Both the position numbers and the translations under genes were made by a program. Positions 36,333 to 46,219 of a DNA stretch of 64,000 nt are shown here, piece after piece. The stretch is taken from NCBI RefSeq assembly GCF_022700675.1, contig NZ_CP062182.1, positions 2,046,001 through 2,110,000 of the forward strand. The letters are read 5' to 3'. Source of the stretch: Acinetobacter sp. ASP199 (lineage in GTDB: Bacteria; Pseudomonadota; Gammaproteobacteria; Pseudomonadales; Moraxellaceae). How positions within the stretch are numbered: position 1 is the first letter of the stretch; the number at the start of each line of letters is the position of its first letter. The notes under the pieces were generated by a model. It was not told the DNA's origin. It did not search any database and worked only from the letters and a program-made list of their open reading frames with translations.

Positions 36333-38078
36333 ATGACGCAGCATTATGACACTGATGTTCTGATCATTGGTACCGGTCCTGCAGGTTCAACATTGGGTTT
36401 GGCTTTGGCCAATTATGGTATCAAAGTACAACTGTTTACCCAGTTTAGCTGGCTGGCCAATAGTCCACGTGCACATATCACCAATCAACGTGCCATGGAA
36501 GTATTACGTGATCTTGGTGTTGAAGAACAGGTCAAAGAAATCGCTACACCTTGGGATCAGATGGGTGAAAGCCTGATTACCACCAGTCTGGTCGGCGAAG
36601 AAATCGCCCGCATGAGTGCCTGGGGAACAGGTGATGAACGTCATGGTGATTACATCAAAGGTAGTCCATGCCCATTGGTCGATCTGATTCAGCCAAAAAT
36701 GGAAGCTTTACTGGTGCAGAATGCTGGTGAACGTGGTGCGATTTTTAATTTTAATACTGAATACCTGTCACACGTACAAGATGAAGATGGCGTGACTGCT
36801 ACTTTTTTGAATCGTATTACCAATACTGAATTTAGCTTAAGAGCGAAATATCTGGTAGGTATGGATGGTGCTAAGTCTCGTGTATTGGAACAGCTTGCTT
36901 TACCACTAGAAGGTATCATGGCACGTGCCGGTACAGTGTATGTGACCTTTAAAGCTGATTTGACTAAATATGTACAGCACCGCCCTGCCATTCTGCAATG
37001 GATCGTTAATCCGGAAGCGAGCTTTGGCGACCTCGGTATGGGCTTATTACGTGCCATTACGCCATGGAATGAATGGATTATGGGCTGGGGCTTTGACATT
37101 TCCAAAGGCGAGCCACAAGTGACTGAAGAACAGGTTCGTGCCCGCCTGAATGCCTTTGTCGGTGCCAAAGTTGAAGAAGTCGAAATTCAGAAACTGTCGT
37201 ACTGGTATGTGAACCAGACCTGGGCAACTGAATATTCTAAAGGCCGTGTGTTCTGTGGTGGTGATGCGGTACACCGCCATCCACCATCAAGTGGTTTAGG
37301 TTCGAATACCTGTATGCAGGATGCCTTTAACCTGGGCTGGAAATTAGCATATGCAGTCAAAGGTTGGGCTGCACCTTCCCTGCTGGATTCCTATACCACT
37401 GAACGTGCACCGGTGGGTAAGCAGATTGTAGCGCGTGCCAATCAATCACGTTTTGACTATAAATACCTGAAAGAAGTCTTTGGTTTTGATCAAGGTATGA
37501 CTACACAAAAACAAATGCTGGAACGTATTTTTGCGGAAGATGAGCAAGGTGCTGAAATCCGTCAAAAACTATTTAAAGCACTTGCTGTTAAAAACTACGA
37601 GTTTAATGCCCAAGGTGTAGAACTGAATCAACGCTATACATCTAATGCAATCATGAACGAATCTGAGCCTGAAAGATTTGAGCGTGATCAGCAGCTTTAT
37701 CTGCAAGCAACGACACGTCCAGGTGCCAAAGTGCCACATACCTGGTTGATCAATGCAAATGGTCAAAAGCAATCGACTTTAGATATTACTGGTAAAGGTC
37801 GTTTTACTTTGTTGACTGGATTATCAGGCAAAGGCTGGAAACAGGCAGCTGAAGCATTGAATCTGCCATATCTGGACGTAATTCAAATTGGTTCACGTAA
37901 CTATCGTGATGTATATGGTACCTGGAATGCCAAGTCTGAAATTCATGAATCTGGTGCTGTGCTGGTTCGTCCAGATGGTTATGTCGCTTGGCGTTATCAG
38001 GATAGTACCAATGATCAGTTTGATTATGCGAATACACTAAAGGCAGTGTTAAAACAGATTCAGTTAATTGTTGAATGA
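36333..38078 (+). CDS. FAD-dependent aromatic monooxygenase
   Basis: A 581-residue class A flavoprotein hydroxylase. The FAD motif LIIGTGPAGSTLGLALANYG, the DG motif YLVGMDGAKSRVLEQL and the second FAD motif VFCGGDAVHRHPPSSGLG are present, and the C-terminal thioredoxin-like region follows. The layout resembles 2,4-dichlorophenol 6-monooxygenase and related phenol hydroxylases. The true substrate is unknown. GGAG precedes ATG 36333; the upstream frame from 36297 is not needed. Divergent from a LysR gene that probably controls it. Confidence 0.9.
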   Translation: MTQHYDTDVLIIGTGPAGSTLGLALANYGIKVQLFTQFSWLANSPRAHITNQRAMEVLRDLGVEEQVKEIATPWDQMGESLITTSLVGEEIARMSAWGTGDERHGDYIKGSPCPLVDLIQPKMEALLVQNAGERGAIFNFNTEYLSHVQDEDGVTATFLNRITNTEFSLRAKYLVGMDGAKSRVLEQLALPLEGIMARAGTVYVTFKADLTKYVQHRPAILQWIVNPEASFGDLGMGLLRAITPWNEWIMGWGFDISKGEPQVTEEQVRARLNAFVGAKVEEVEIQKLSYWYVNQTWATEYSKGRVFCGGDAVHRHPPSSGLGSNTCMQDAFNLGWKLAYAVKGWAAPSLLDSYTTERAPVGKQIVARANQSRFDYKYLKEVFGFDQGMTTQKQMLERIFAEDEQGAEIRQKLFKALAVKNYEFNAQGVELNQRYTSNAIMNESEPERFERDQQLYLQATTRPGAKVPHTWLINANGQKQSTLDITGKGRFTLLTGLSGKGWKQAAEALNLPYLDVIQIGSRNYRDVYGTWNAKSEIHESGAVLVRPDGYVAWRYQDSTNDQFDYANTLKAVLKQIQLIVE

Positions 38079-38177
38079 TAAAAAATCTAGCCTCGATGAG
38101 CTCATAGAATTAACTCTAATACTGGTTAATTCGTAACGGAGTCTTACCGAGTGAAATCCAATACTTGGAGCTCATAT

Positions 38178-38235
38178 GCTACTTTTCTTTCGGGAAAAGT
38201 AGCCAAAACCATTTGCCATCCGCAAAACTCGTTCA
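38178..38235 (-). repeat. Three-hairpin element, partial copy D (inverted)
   Basis: A perfect stem-loop GCTACTTTTC / GAAAAGTAGC (38178-38203, 10+6+10) equals the H3 hairpin of the other copies in layout and is flanked by GGTTTTG in the same orientation on the minus strand. Adjacent bases retain TTTTGC-GGATG-GCAAA, a shortened H2. H1 is not found. Confidence 0.5.
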
Positions 38236-38401
38236 TTACTATCAACTCATTAATAGTTCGCAGAAACATTTACTATTTAATGGTGTTCTGCCTCGAACAG
38301 TTGCGGATGACATTTGCGCGTATCAAATACCTTCATTCAGTATTAATTGTTAAGAATTTCAATTAACTATTTTCTTTAGTCTCAGTTAAGTCACATGCCC
38401 T

Positions 38402-38505
38402 GCGACATAGATTTCGCCCGTCAGACTATGGAAAGGACGTGCTATCACGTCTGACACAGGGGTTTTGTCTTGCGGAGTAGTGCTCCTCATACCCCGTCAA
38501 AAGTA
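38402..38505 (+). repeat. Three-hairpin element, decayed copy B
   Basis: H1 is degenerate (GCGACATAGATTTCGC), H2 has arms GTCAGAC and GTCTGAC (from 38420 to 38455), and the end CCCCGTCAAAAGTAA keeps only the right arm of H3. The order and the flanking GGGGTTTTG agree with copies A and C. Confidence 0.5.
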
Positions 38506-38527
38506 AAACTTCATATCCTATAAATAT

Positions 38528-38556
38528 AAAAAGCCACTTCAACAGTGACTTTTTCA
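38528..38556 (-). terminator. Probable terminator of the 41-aa peptide gene
   Basis: AAAAAG-CCACT and AGTGA-CTTTTT form a stem with one mismatch around TCAAC; Ts follow on the minus strand. It is 11 bases past the small gene's stop. Confidence 0.55.
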
Positions 38557-38566
38557 AATCTGATGA

Positions 38567-38692
38567 TCAAGAACCCTGCAGAAAATAACTACCGACCAGA
38601 AACAATACTTGTAGGCCAACAACAAAACCAAATAACCACCAACCTTTCTGACGCAATTCCGTTCTATCCATTATTCTGAGTGTTTTAGCCAT
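38567..38692 (-). CDS. Small single-pass membrane protein, 41 aa
   Basis: A short ORF: a basic N terminus (MAKTLRIMDRTELRQKG), then one hydrophobic helix (WWLFGFVVGLQVLFLVGSYF) and a short tail. GAGG lies nine bases before the ATG and a hairpin terminator follows the stop, so the unit looks like a real gene. The positive-inside rule places the N terminus in the cytoplasm. Function unknown. Confidence 0.65.
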   Translation of the reverse strand: MAKTLRIMDRTELRQKGWWLFGFVVGLQVLFLVGSYFLQGS

Positions 38693-38867
38693 GTCATCAC
38701 CTCATACATGAGTGTTGATACTGAAATGATCTATACCATCTTTCCTTTAAAGTGCATATCTATTGTGCATTAATTACACAATACCACCTCTATGCAAATA
38801 TAAAAGCAAAATCCAAACCAGTTCAGCGGGAGAAAATTAAATAAATATTTCAAAATGCTTAAAAAGC

Positions 38868-38892
38868 AAAAAGCCACCCTATGGCGGCTGAA
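38868..38892 (-). terminator. Probable terminator of the 38960-39466 lipoprotein gene
   Basis: On the minus strand AGCCGCC pairs with GGTGGCT (one G-T pair) followed by five Ts, about 70 bases after the stop. Confidence 0.6.
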
Positions 38893-38959
38893 TATCAACA
38901 TGTTAGCGAATTTAAATATATTTTTCCATATGATAAATTTTAATAATTGTTTTTAAATA

Positions 38960-39466
38960 TTATTTATTACAATAGTCATCTCTCGGCATAGTCATGGACG
39001 TACCATCTAATGCTTTAGAAAATTCTAATTTTTCGCGAAAGCGCTGCTTAGTATTGCTCGTGATCGCACCAATACTTTTCACAACATTTGCTGCAACAAA
39101 ATTTTCGACAGGAAATACATCATATATACATGAGATTGCTCGTGCGATTTCAAAATTCAATCTTCGTACACGAATCATGTCCGTTTTATCCACTAATAAC
39201 ACAGCTTGTGAATGCAAGGCATATTGCTGAACTGCCTTTCGTTGCTCATGCTGATGAAAAGTCTGCTGAATATAGGCATCAATATCATCACGAATTCCAT
39301 TTTGATTCAGATCTGGACCTGCTAAATCTTGATCACGATTGAGCTTTGGCAATTGCCCTTGTGCAAGATCAATACGGTCTAGGTTCATCCGCCACATATA
39401 CCATTCACAGCCCGCTAAAAGTGTGAACATAAACACTGTGATGATTTTTATAATAATTTTCTGCAT
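38960..39466 (-). CDS. Predicted lipoprotein, 168 aa
   Basis: The N terminus MQKIIIKIITVFMFTLLAGC ends in the lipobox LLAGC, so the protein is probably lipidated at the cysteine and membrane-anchored. The segment DLAGPDLNQNGIRDDIDAYI resembles a calcium-binding EF-hand/dockerin-type loop (D-x-N-x-N-G-x-R-D-D); this is a resemblance only. Two further cysteines (AISCIYDVF and DDYCNK) could form a disulfide. Family not recognised. Monocistronic between two terminators. Confidence 0.7.
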   Translation of the reverse strand: MQKIIIKIITVFMFTLLAGCEWYMWRMNLDRIDLAQGQLPKLNRDQDLAGPDLNQNGIRDDIDAYIQQTFHQHEQRKAVQQYALHSQAVLLVDKTDMIRVRRLNFEIARAISCIYDVFPVENFVAANVVKSIGAITSNTKQRFREKLEFSKALDGTSMTMPRDDYCNK

Positions 39467-39562
39467 AAAAAATGTTCATAAATTTTATATCAAGTATCTT
39501 AATACAACTTCACCGAGTTCAACTGAAATATGAAAAGTATAGCAAATAGATATTTAAGACAT

Positions 39563-39590
39563 AAAAAAGCCACCCGAAGGTGGCTTTTTT
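39563..39590. terminator. Bidirectional terminator of purL
   Basis: AAAAAAGCCACC pairs with GGTGGCTTTTTT around a CGAA loop, 14 bases beyond the purL stop on the minus strand. Confidence 0.9.
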
Positions 39591-39603
39591 AATCTCTGGT
39601 CAA

Positions 39604-42600
39604 TTAACCAATAAATTTACGTGCATTACGGAACATACGTAACCAAGCACCGTCTTGATCCCAATCTTCAGGTTTCCAAGAGTGCTGGATCGCACGGAAG
39701 TTACGCTCAGGATGTGGCATCAGGATTGTTGCACGACCATCTTTAGACGTCACACCAGAAATACCTTCAGGCGAACCGTTCGGGTTCAATGGATATTGCT
39801 CAGTTGCATTACCTTGGCTGTCGACATAGCGCATGATTACCTGATTATTGGCATTCAATGCAGCAATGTTTTCAGCTGATGCAACGACACGACCTTCGCC
39901 ATGCGCCACAGCGATTGGCAGAATCGAACCTTCCATACCTTCTAACAATACAGAGTGAGATTTTTCTACACGAACGTTAACGCTACGTGCTTCAAATACT
40001 TCTGACTTGTTGCGGTGGAAACGCGGCCATGCATCTGCACCTGGAATCAGTGGAGCCAATTGAGACAACATTTGACAACCGTTACAGATCCCTAGAGAGA
40101 AGGTTTCCTGACGGTTAAAGAATTTTTCGAACTGGTCACGCAGTTGCTGATTGAACAATACTGATTTTGCCCAGCCGCCACCTGCACCCAATACGTCGCC
40201 GTAAGAGAAGCCACCACAAGTCACCAGACCTTCGAAATCTTCCAGACTGATACGACCTGCCAACAGATCACTCATGTGTACGTCAACTGTATTAAAGCCA
40301 ACTTTGTCGAACGCAGCTGCCATTTCAATATGACCATTGACACCCTGCTCACGCAGAATAGCCATGCTTGGACGACGTGAGTTAATGAACGGTGCTTCAA
40401 TTTGCTCATTCAGATCGAATGTCGGTTGAGCGATCAAACCTTTGTGCGCTTTGTCTGTAACTAATGCAAATTCTTGATCAGCAGTTTCGACGTTGTCACG
40501 TAAACGTTGAATTTGATGTGATACTTCAGTCCAAGCCACTTGCAAGTCAGCACGCTCAAGGACTAGACCATTTACAGTCAATTGATCTGTATTGTTCACA
40601 GTACCAACCACTGAAATTGCATCTTTCAATGTAGACGCTGCAATTTCAGCTTGTAATGCTTCCCAATCCGCTTTCGCGATTTGCAGCACTGCACCAATTT
40701 CTTCTGCAAACAGACCTGCAACAGATTGATCTTCAAGTGCTACACCTAGACGTGAAGCGAACATCATTTCCGCAACAGTAGCAACCAAACCACCATCACC
40801 GATGTCATGGTAAGCTTTGATTAAGCCACGGTTGTTCCAGTCTTGAACCAATGCAAAGAATGCTTTGAAATCATCAAAGCTGTCGACATCAGGCGTTACT
40901 GAACCGATTGCCTTATAAACCTGAGCAAGAATCGAACCACCTAAACGGAATTGACCTTTAGACAAGTCGATACGTACCAGTACAGACTCAAGGTTTTTCA
41001 ATTCTGGTGTCAATGTCTTACGAACATCTGTTACAGGTGCGAACGCAGTGATCACGCCTGACATTGGAGAAGTCACAGATTTATCGATGCCTTCGTCATT
41101 CCAAGTCGTACGCATAGAAAGCGAATCTTTACCGACTGGAATTGCGATGCCCAATGCAGGACACATTTCCATACCGATGGCTTTTACGCCTTCGAATAAC
41201 GCTTGGTCTTCGCCCGGTTGACCCGCAGCAGCCATCCAGTTTGCAGACAATTTAATGTCGCTGATCTTTTCAATCTTCGCAGACATAATGTTCGAGATTG
41301 ATTCAGCAACTGATAAACGTGCAGATGCAGCAGGATTTAACAATGCAACTGGTGGACGTTCACCCATTGCCATCGCTTCACCTGTGTAACCTACAAGGCT
41401 TGTTGTGGTTACAGCAGCATCAGCCACTGGCACTTGCCATGGACCTACCATTTGGTCACGCGCAACCATACCAGTAATCGAACGGTCACCGATGGTGATC
41501 AAGAACGATTTAGATGCAACTGTTGGGTTCTTAATCACACGATAAATCGCATCTTTAAGATCAGTCACTTTAGATGCGTCGAAGTCGTCGCCTTTACGTT
41601 CAGCAGTCTCATAAGAACGGCTCATACGTGGTGTACCGCCAAGCATCACTTGCATTGGCATATCCACAGGCTTGTTGCCGAACAATGGATCTTCAACGGT
41701 TAAGTGACGTGCTTCAGTCGCTTCACCCAATACCGCAAACGGACAACGCTCACGTGCACAGATCGATTCAAATAACTCTAATGAAGATGGACGAATCGCA
41801 AGTACATAACGCTCTTGTGCTTCGTTTGACCAGATTTCCATTGGAGACATACCTGGCTCAAGCGATGGAATCTTACGAAGATCAAGGACTGCACCTAATT
41901 CGTGATCGTTTACCAATTCAGGCATTGCGTTTGAAATACCGCCCGCACCGACATCGTGTACAGATACGATTGGGTTGTGATCTTCCATACGCCAGCAGGT
42001 ATCGATGACTTCTTGGCAACGACGTTCCATTTCCGGGTTTTCACGCTGTACAGAAGCGAAGTCTAAGTTCTCGCCCATAGTACCGCTGTCTACAGAAGAT
42101 GCAGCACCACCGCCAAGACCGATCAGCATCGCAGGACCACCCAACACGATCAATAAATCACCTGGTTGGATTGGATCTTTTTCAACGTGATCTGGACGGA
42201 TGTTACCGTAACCACCGGCAATCATAATTGGCTTATGGAAACCTTTTACTTCGCCATTTACATTTTGTTCAAAAGTACGGAAGTAACCATTTAAGGCAGG
42301 ACGACCGAATTCATTGTTGAACGCAGCACCACCCAATGGACCTTCAATCATAATTTGAAGTGGGGATGCCATACGTGATGGTTTGCCGTAGTTTTCTTCC
42401 CAAGGCTGTTCGAAGCCAGGAATGTTCAGGTTCGATACGGTGAAACCAGTTAAACCAGCTTTCGGTTTACCACCACGACCTGTTGCGCCTTCATCACGGA
42501 TTTCACCGCCTGAACCAGTCGCAGCACCAGCAAATGGTGCAATCGCTGTTGGGTGGTTATGGGTTTCCACTTTCATCAGGATGTGAGCAGCCTGGCTCTT

Positions 42601-43437
42601 GTATTTATAAACCTGATGACCGTTATCTTCTTGAGTTGGGTAGAAACGTTGCGTATCAAAACCAACAATCACCGATGCATTGTCTTTATATGCAGACAAT
42701 ACATCTGTTGGTGATTCTTTATAGGTATTTTTAATCATCTGGAACAATGACAATGGTTGAACTTCACCATCGATTGTCCATTCTGAACCGAAGATTTTAT
42801 GACGGCAGTGTTCAGAGTTTGCTTGCGCAAACATCATCAGTTCGATGTCATTCGGGTTACGACCAAGCTTGGTAAATGCTTCAGTCAAGTAATCGATTTC
42901 TTCAGCAGATAACGCGAAACCAAATTCGTTGTTGGCTTTAACAAGCGCTTCTTTACCTTGACCTAAAATATCAATGCTATTTAAAGGTTTTGGTGCAGTT
43001 TCAACAAACAGTACAGCCGCATCTTCAATCGCATTGAAAACACTTTCAGTCATGCGGTCATGCAGCACTTGTAATGCTTCTTTAGAAAGCTCTTTTACCC
43101 CTTTTAGAGTAAATAAAACGCCGCGTTCAAGGCGGTGAACCGGCGTATTACAGTTAGCAAAAATGTCCGTTGCTTTCGATGACCACGGAGAAATTGTACC
43201 GACACGTGGAGTCACTAAAATTTGGATTTCATCTTCTGCCGCTTGGCGGAGTTCAAAAGATTGACCATCATTGAGAAGCTGTAAAGCGGATTGCTGTTGT
43301 TGCTCACCTAGCGCTTGGTCAAAAAGATAGACAAATTGACTTTCTAGTGATTGAACAGAACTAATTGGCGTTAAGCGCGAGAGTAGTTGAGTTTTCTTAA
43401 AAGAAGAGTGTGCAGGTGCACCGGCAACGATAAACAT
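39604..43437 (-). CDS. purL: Phosphoribosylformylglycinamidine synthase
   Basis: PurL makes FGAM from FGAR, glutamine and ATP in purine synthesis. This is the large single-chain gammaproteobacterial form (1277 residues). The FGAM synthase domain shows [12 protein letters not shown] and [20 protein letters not shown]. The C-terminal class I glutaminase domain has the nucleophile cysteine in [12 protein letters not shown] and the histidine/glutamate of PHPERNFRA. The frame extends to 43479, but [12 protein letters not shown] at 43437 is the family start. Monocistronic. Confidence 0.97.
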   Translation of the reverse strand: MFIVAGAPAHSSFKKTQLLSRLTPISSVQSLESQFVYLFDQALGEQQQQSALQLLNDGQSFELRQAAEDEIQILVTPRVGTISPWSSKATDIFANCNTPVHRLERGVLFTLKGVKELSKEALQVLHDRMTESVFNAIEDAAVLFVETAPKPLNSIDILGQGKEALVKANNEFGFALSAEEIDYLTEAFTKLGRNPNDIELMMFAQANSEHCRHKIFGSEWTIDGEVQPLSLFQMIKNTYKESPTDVLSAYKDNASVIVGFDTQRFYPTQEDNGHQVYKYKSQAAHILMKVETHNHPTAIAPFAGAATGSGGEIRDEGATGRGGKPKAGLTGFTVSNLNIPGFEQPWEENYGKPSRMASPLQIMIEGPLGGAAFNNEFGRPALNGYFRTFEQNVNGEVKGFHKPIMIAGGYGNIRPDHVEKDPIQPGDLLIVLGGPAMLIGLGGGAASSVDSGTMGENLDFASVQRENPEMERRCQEVIDTCWRMEDHNPIVSVHDVGAGGISNAMPELVNDHELGAVLDLRKIPSLEPGMSPMEIWSNEAQERYVLAIRPSSLELFESICARERCPFAVLGEATEARHLTVEDPLFGNKPVDMPMQVMLGGTPRMSRSYETAERKGDDFDASKVTDLKDAIYRVIKNPTVASKSFLITIGDRSITGMVARDQMVGPWQVPVADAAVTTTSLVGYTGEAMAMGERPPVALLNPAASARLSVAESISNIMSAKIEKISDIKLSANWMAAAGQPGEDQALFEGVKAIGMEMCPALGIAIPVGKDSLSMRTTWNDEGIDKSVTSPMSGVITAFAPVTDVRKTLTPELKNLESVLVRIDLSKGQFRLGGSILAQVYKAIGSVTPDVDSFDDFKAFFALVQDWNNRGLIKAYHDIGDGGLVATVAEMMFASRLGVALEDQSVAGLFAEEIGAVLQIAKADWEALQAEIAASTLKDAISVVGTVNNTDQLTVNGLVLERADLQVAWTEVSHQIQRLRDNVETADQEFALVTDKAHKGLIAQPTFDLNEQIEAPFINSRRPSMAILREQGVNGHIEMAAAFDKVGFNTVDVHMSDLLAGRISLEDFEGLVTCGGFSYGDVLGAGGGWAKSVLFNQQLRDQFEKFFNRQETFSLGICNGCQMLSQLAPLIPGADAWPRFHRNKSEVFEARSVNVRVEKSHSVLLEGMEGSILPIAVAHGEGRVVASAENIAALNANNQVIMRYVDSQGNATEQYPLNPNGSPEGISGVTSKDGRATILMPHPERNFRAIQHSWKPEDWDQDGAWLRMFRNARKFIG

Positions 43438-43685
43438 GCTGATTTTGGCTCCACGGGATGGTCTTTTGAACCATGCCACAATGTGACTTGAGAGAGCGCA
43501 TATTCTACTGTGAAATACTGGAATCAGCTAGTGAGGAATTGATAAATCTGACCGCTAAACTGTCAGGATTTTTAAAATAATACTTTTATTTTTAGTTAAA
43601 AAATTAATGTAGTCGATTAGATTAACACATTTTCTGGCAGAAAAATCAAAACGATTAAAGTTTTATTTTGATTCGCAAAATTGTA
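43438..43685. other. AT-rich spacer upstream of purL
   Basis: About 250 AT-rich bases that must hold the purL promoter. No ORF or structured RNA recognised. A gene fragment lies immediately beyond. Confidence 0.35.
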
Positions 43686-43796
43686 TTATTTTTCAACAAT
43701 AAATTTATCTTGGTTTAAACCATCTACTCGTTTCAGTGTGTCGAATACCTTCACACCTTCCCCCATAGTTGAAAATAAATATTTTTTGTCACCTGT
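43686..43796 (-). pseudogene. Decayed gene fragment with a plausible protein C terminus
   Basis: A stop-free run reads TGDKKYLFSTMGEGVKVFDT then LKRVDGLNQDKFIVEK and a stop, with normal amino acid composition. Just upstream another frame continues with TELRVKRCLKDNFNIEIPKQ (minus strand, up to about 43855), so the two pieces look like one coding sequence split by a frameshift. No start codon or ribosome site found. Family not identified. It may instead be chance. Confidence 0.35.
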
Positions 43797-43939
43797 TTAG
43801 GTATCTCAATATTAAAATTATCTTTTAAACAGCGCTTTACCCTTAGCTCAGTTTAAGGCGGCAACTTATGTCGCAACTCCATATATTTTTATCTGCATTT
43901 TTGGCATGATGCATTAAACAATTGATTGAATAATGATAA

Positions 43940-45280
43940 ATGACTCAAATGCGTTGGCTGGAATTACTCTCCACTGTCCGTATTGGCAGCAAAAAACAAA
44001 GTTCTGAACTGGCTCGCAGCCCGTTCCATAAAGACTATGACCGTATTATTTTTTCGCAAAGTTTCCGCCAGCTAAACCGTAAAACCCAGGTCCACCCCCT
44101 GACCCAGCATGATGGTATTCATACCCGTTTGACCCATTCACTGGAAGTGTCCTGTATTGGCCGTTCACTGGGTATGCTGGCTGCGGAAAAAATCAGGGAT
44201 CAGTTACCCCCGTGGATTTCTCCTGCCGATGTCGGAGCCATCATTCAGGCTGCCTGTCTGGCGCATGATATTGGCAATCCACCTTTTGGCCATGCCGGTG
44301 AATACGCCATTCGTGAATGGTTTGATGATGCTTCCCATACTGACTTCCTGAAAAACCTGAGTCCGGAACAGGAAGCTGATGTCCGTCAGTTCGAGGGTAA
44401 TGCCCAAGGTCTGCGCCTGCTGACCAAGATTGACTATCATCCCAATGATGGCGGTATGCGTCTGACCTATGCCACCCTGGGTGCTTATTTGAAATATCCA
44501 TGGTTATCGCAGACCATCGATCCTACGGGCAATACCCCAGCCAGCCATCGTCCAAAGTTTGGTTGCTATCAGTCTGAAAAAGAGATTTTAAAGGAAATCG
44601 CCGAACAGCTCGGTTTGATTCAGCTCGGTGAATATCGCTATTGCCGTCATCCTCTAACCTATCTGCTCGAAGCTGCTGATGATATCTGCTATGCACTGAT
44701 TGATCTGGAAGATGGCATCAGCCTGAACATGCTCAGCTATGCTGAAGTAGAACCGGTATTTTTAAACCTATTAGGTGATTATGGTACACCTTCCGAGATC
44801 AGCATGCCGGGGACGACCTGGCAGCAAAGGATTGCTGCCCTGCGTGGCCGGGTGATGAAACGTCTGGTAGCTGAAGTCACGACGGCATTTGCCCATCACC
44901 AGCAGGAAATCCTGATGGGTCAGCTCAAAGGTTCATTGCTTGCTTACTGCAGTGCAGATATTGAAATCGGGATTAATCGAGCCAAAGAACTGGCGCGGGA
45001 CAGAATTTTTGAGCACCCGCAGAAAGCAGGTCTGGAAATCATTGCCCATCAGAGTCTGCAAACCATTCTGGATGCCTTTATTCCACTGACCACGCCACAT
45101 AAAAACCTGAGTTTCAAGGAACAGCGTTTGATGGCAATTCTTAAACGTTCGGGTGCGCAGTTCCATGCCGATCATTATGACAATATCATGCAGGTACTGG
45201 ATATTATTTCCAAGTTCTCGGATCATCAGGCCTACAATCTGGCACAGGAACTTCATGGCAATAAAGCTGGATTAATTTAA
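43940..45280 (+). CDS. dgt: Deoxyguanosinetriphosphate triphosphohydrolase (dGTPase)
   Basis: Dgt hydrolyses dGTP (or other dNTPs) to the nucleoside and triphosphate. The 446-residue protein has the HD-domain metal motif: RLTHSLEVS (H66), LAHDIGNPPFGHAGE (H109, D110), and a later aspartate in YLLEAADDICYALIDLEDG. The N-terminal RSPFHKDYDRIIFSQSFRQL is typical. The Shine-Dalgarno sequence is weak, and ATG 43949 is an alternative. It precedes ruvA by 117 bases. Confidence 0.92.
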   Translation: MTQMRWLELLSTVRIGSKKQSSELARSPFHKDYDRIIFSQSFRQLNRKTQVHPLTQHDGIHTRLTHSLEVSCIGRSLGMLAAEKIRDQLPPWISPADVGAIIQAACLAHDIGNPPFGHAGEYAIREWFDDASHTDFLKNLSPEQEADVRQFEGNAQGLRLLTKIDYHPNDGGMRLTYATLGAYLKYPWLSQTIDPTGNTPASHRPKFGCYQSEKEILKEIAEQLGLIQLGEYRYCRHPLTYLLEAADDICYALIDLEDGISLNMLSYAEVEPVFLNLLGDYGTPSEISMPGTTWQQRIAALRGRVMKRLVAEVTTAFAHHQQEILMGQLKGSLLAYCSADIEIGINRAKELARDRIFEHPQKAGLEIIAHQSLQTILDAFIPLTTPHKNLSFKEQRLMAILKRSGAQFHADHYDNIMQVLDIISKFSDHQAYNLAQELHGNKAGLI

Positions 45281-45397
45281 TGATTTACACGATTTGCTGA
45301 TAATCTCGGCAAATCGCAACTTTTTGATTTGCAGTATTTTGCCTTTAGCCTAAATGCTGACTACTATGCCTGTATTGAAATTGAGTATTTATAAAAA

Positions 45398-46000
45398 ATG
45401 ATTGGATGTCTGATTGGTGAAGTGCTGGCGCTGGAAGCACCGACTGTTTTGTTGAATGTAAATGGGGTGGGTTATGAAATTGATACGCCACTGACCACTT
45501 TCTGCCAGTTGCAAAAAGGCCAGAAAATTACCCTGTGGACGCATCTAGCCGTGCGTGAAGATGCCCAGTTGCTGTATGGTTTCTTGAATGCCCAGGAAAA
45601 AACTATTTTCCGCACTTTATTAAAGGTGAATGGTGTTGGCCCAAAAATGGCACTTGGCATTCTATCTACACTAAGTGTAGAAATGCTGATTCATACTGTA
45701 GAAAATGAAGATGTGAATACCTTGGTGAAAGTGCCCGGCGTAGGCAAGAAAACTGCAGAACGTCTGATGATTGAACTGCGTGACCGCTTTAAAGCCATGG
45801 CTTCTGGCAGCACACCAGCCAACTCTACTACGTCACAAATCCAGTTTATGGGCAATTCAGCCGTAGCGGAAGCGGAAGCAGCATTACAGTCTCTCGGCTA
45901 TAAACCCGCTGAGGCACAGAAACTGGTGAATGCCGCCAAAGGCGACTTTACCGAAGCCAGCGACATTATACGCGCTGCGTTAAAGTCGATGAATCGTTAA
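45398..46000 (+). CDS. ruvA: Holliday junction branch migration protein RuvA
   Basis: RuvA binds four-way junctions and positions RuvB. The 200-residue protein has the N-terminal OB domain (MIGCLIGEVLALEAPTVLLN), two helix-hairpin-helix motifs (LLKVNGVGPKMALGIL and LVKVPGVGKKTAERLM) and a C-terminal RuvB-binding domain (EAEAALQSLGYKPAEAQKLV). The gap to ruvB is 219 bases and holds a hairpin repeat. ruvC is not in the window. Confidence 0.96.
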   Translation: MIGCLIGEVLALEAPTVLLNVNGVGYEIDTPLTTFCQLQKGQKITLWTHLAVREDAQLLYGFLNAQEKTIFRTLLKVNGVGPKMALGILSTLSVEMLIHTVENEDVNTLVKVPGVGKKTAERLMIELRDRFKAMASGSTPANSTTSQIQFMGNSAVAEAEAALQSLGYKPAEAQKLVNAAKGDFTEASDIIRAALKSMNR

Positions 46001-46035
46001 ATGTTAAAACACATCACTATTATCGCTACACGTTA

Positions 46036-46125
46036 GGCAGCATGGATGCTGCCGCAGAAATATGGCATAGGATGTGCCATTATTTCTGCAAAGGGTTTTG
46101 TTACTTTTGCCCTGTCAAAAGTAAG
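46036..46125 (+). repeat. Three-hairpin dispersed element, copy C (between ruvA and ruvB)
   Basis: H1 is GGCAGCA-TGGA-TGCTGCC (46036-46053). H2 is 46054-46089, GCAGAAATATGGCA against TGCCATTATTTCTGC with loop TAGGATG. H3 is GTTACTTTTG-CCCTGT-CAAAAGTAAG (46100-46125). The H1 loop TGGA, a GGA-containing H2 loop and the GGTTTTG before H3 are shared with copy A, while the stem sequences differ but still pair: compensatory change. Confidence 0.75.
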
Positions 46126-46219
46126 AGCATGCCTGCACAATGGCATAGAAATTCCAAGCGCATTTTGAGGCTATGACTTTATTCACCTCAAATAAACCAT
46201 AGAGAAAGACTCAAAAGAT

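Noticed and set aside
38151..38366. Plus-strand ORFs of 62-71 aa after the monooxygenase
   Set aside because: They cross the hairpin of the partial repeat copy and have no ribosome site; the composition is not protein-like.
38994..39342. Plus-strand ORFs opposite the lipoprotein gene
   Set aside because: Antisense shadows of a well-supported gene; no independent start signals.
43797..43939. Possible RNA leader or riboswitch in front of dgt
   Set aside because: A small GGCGGCAACTTATGTCGC dyad exists but no conserved riboswitch core was recognised.
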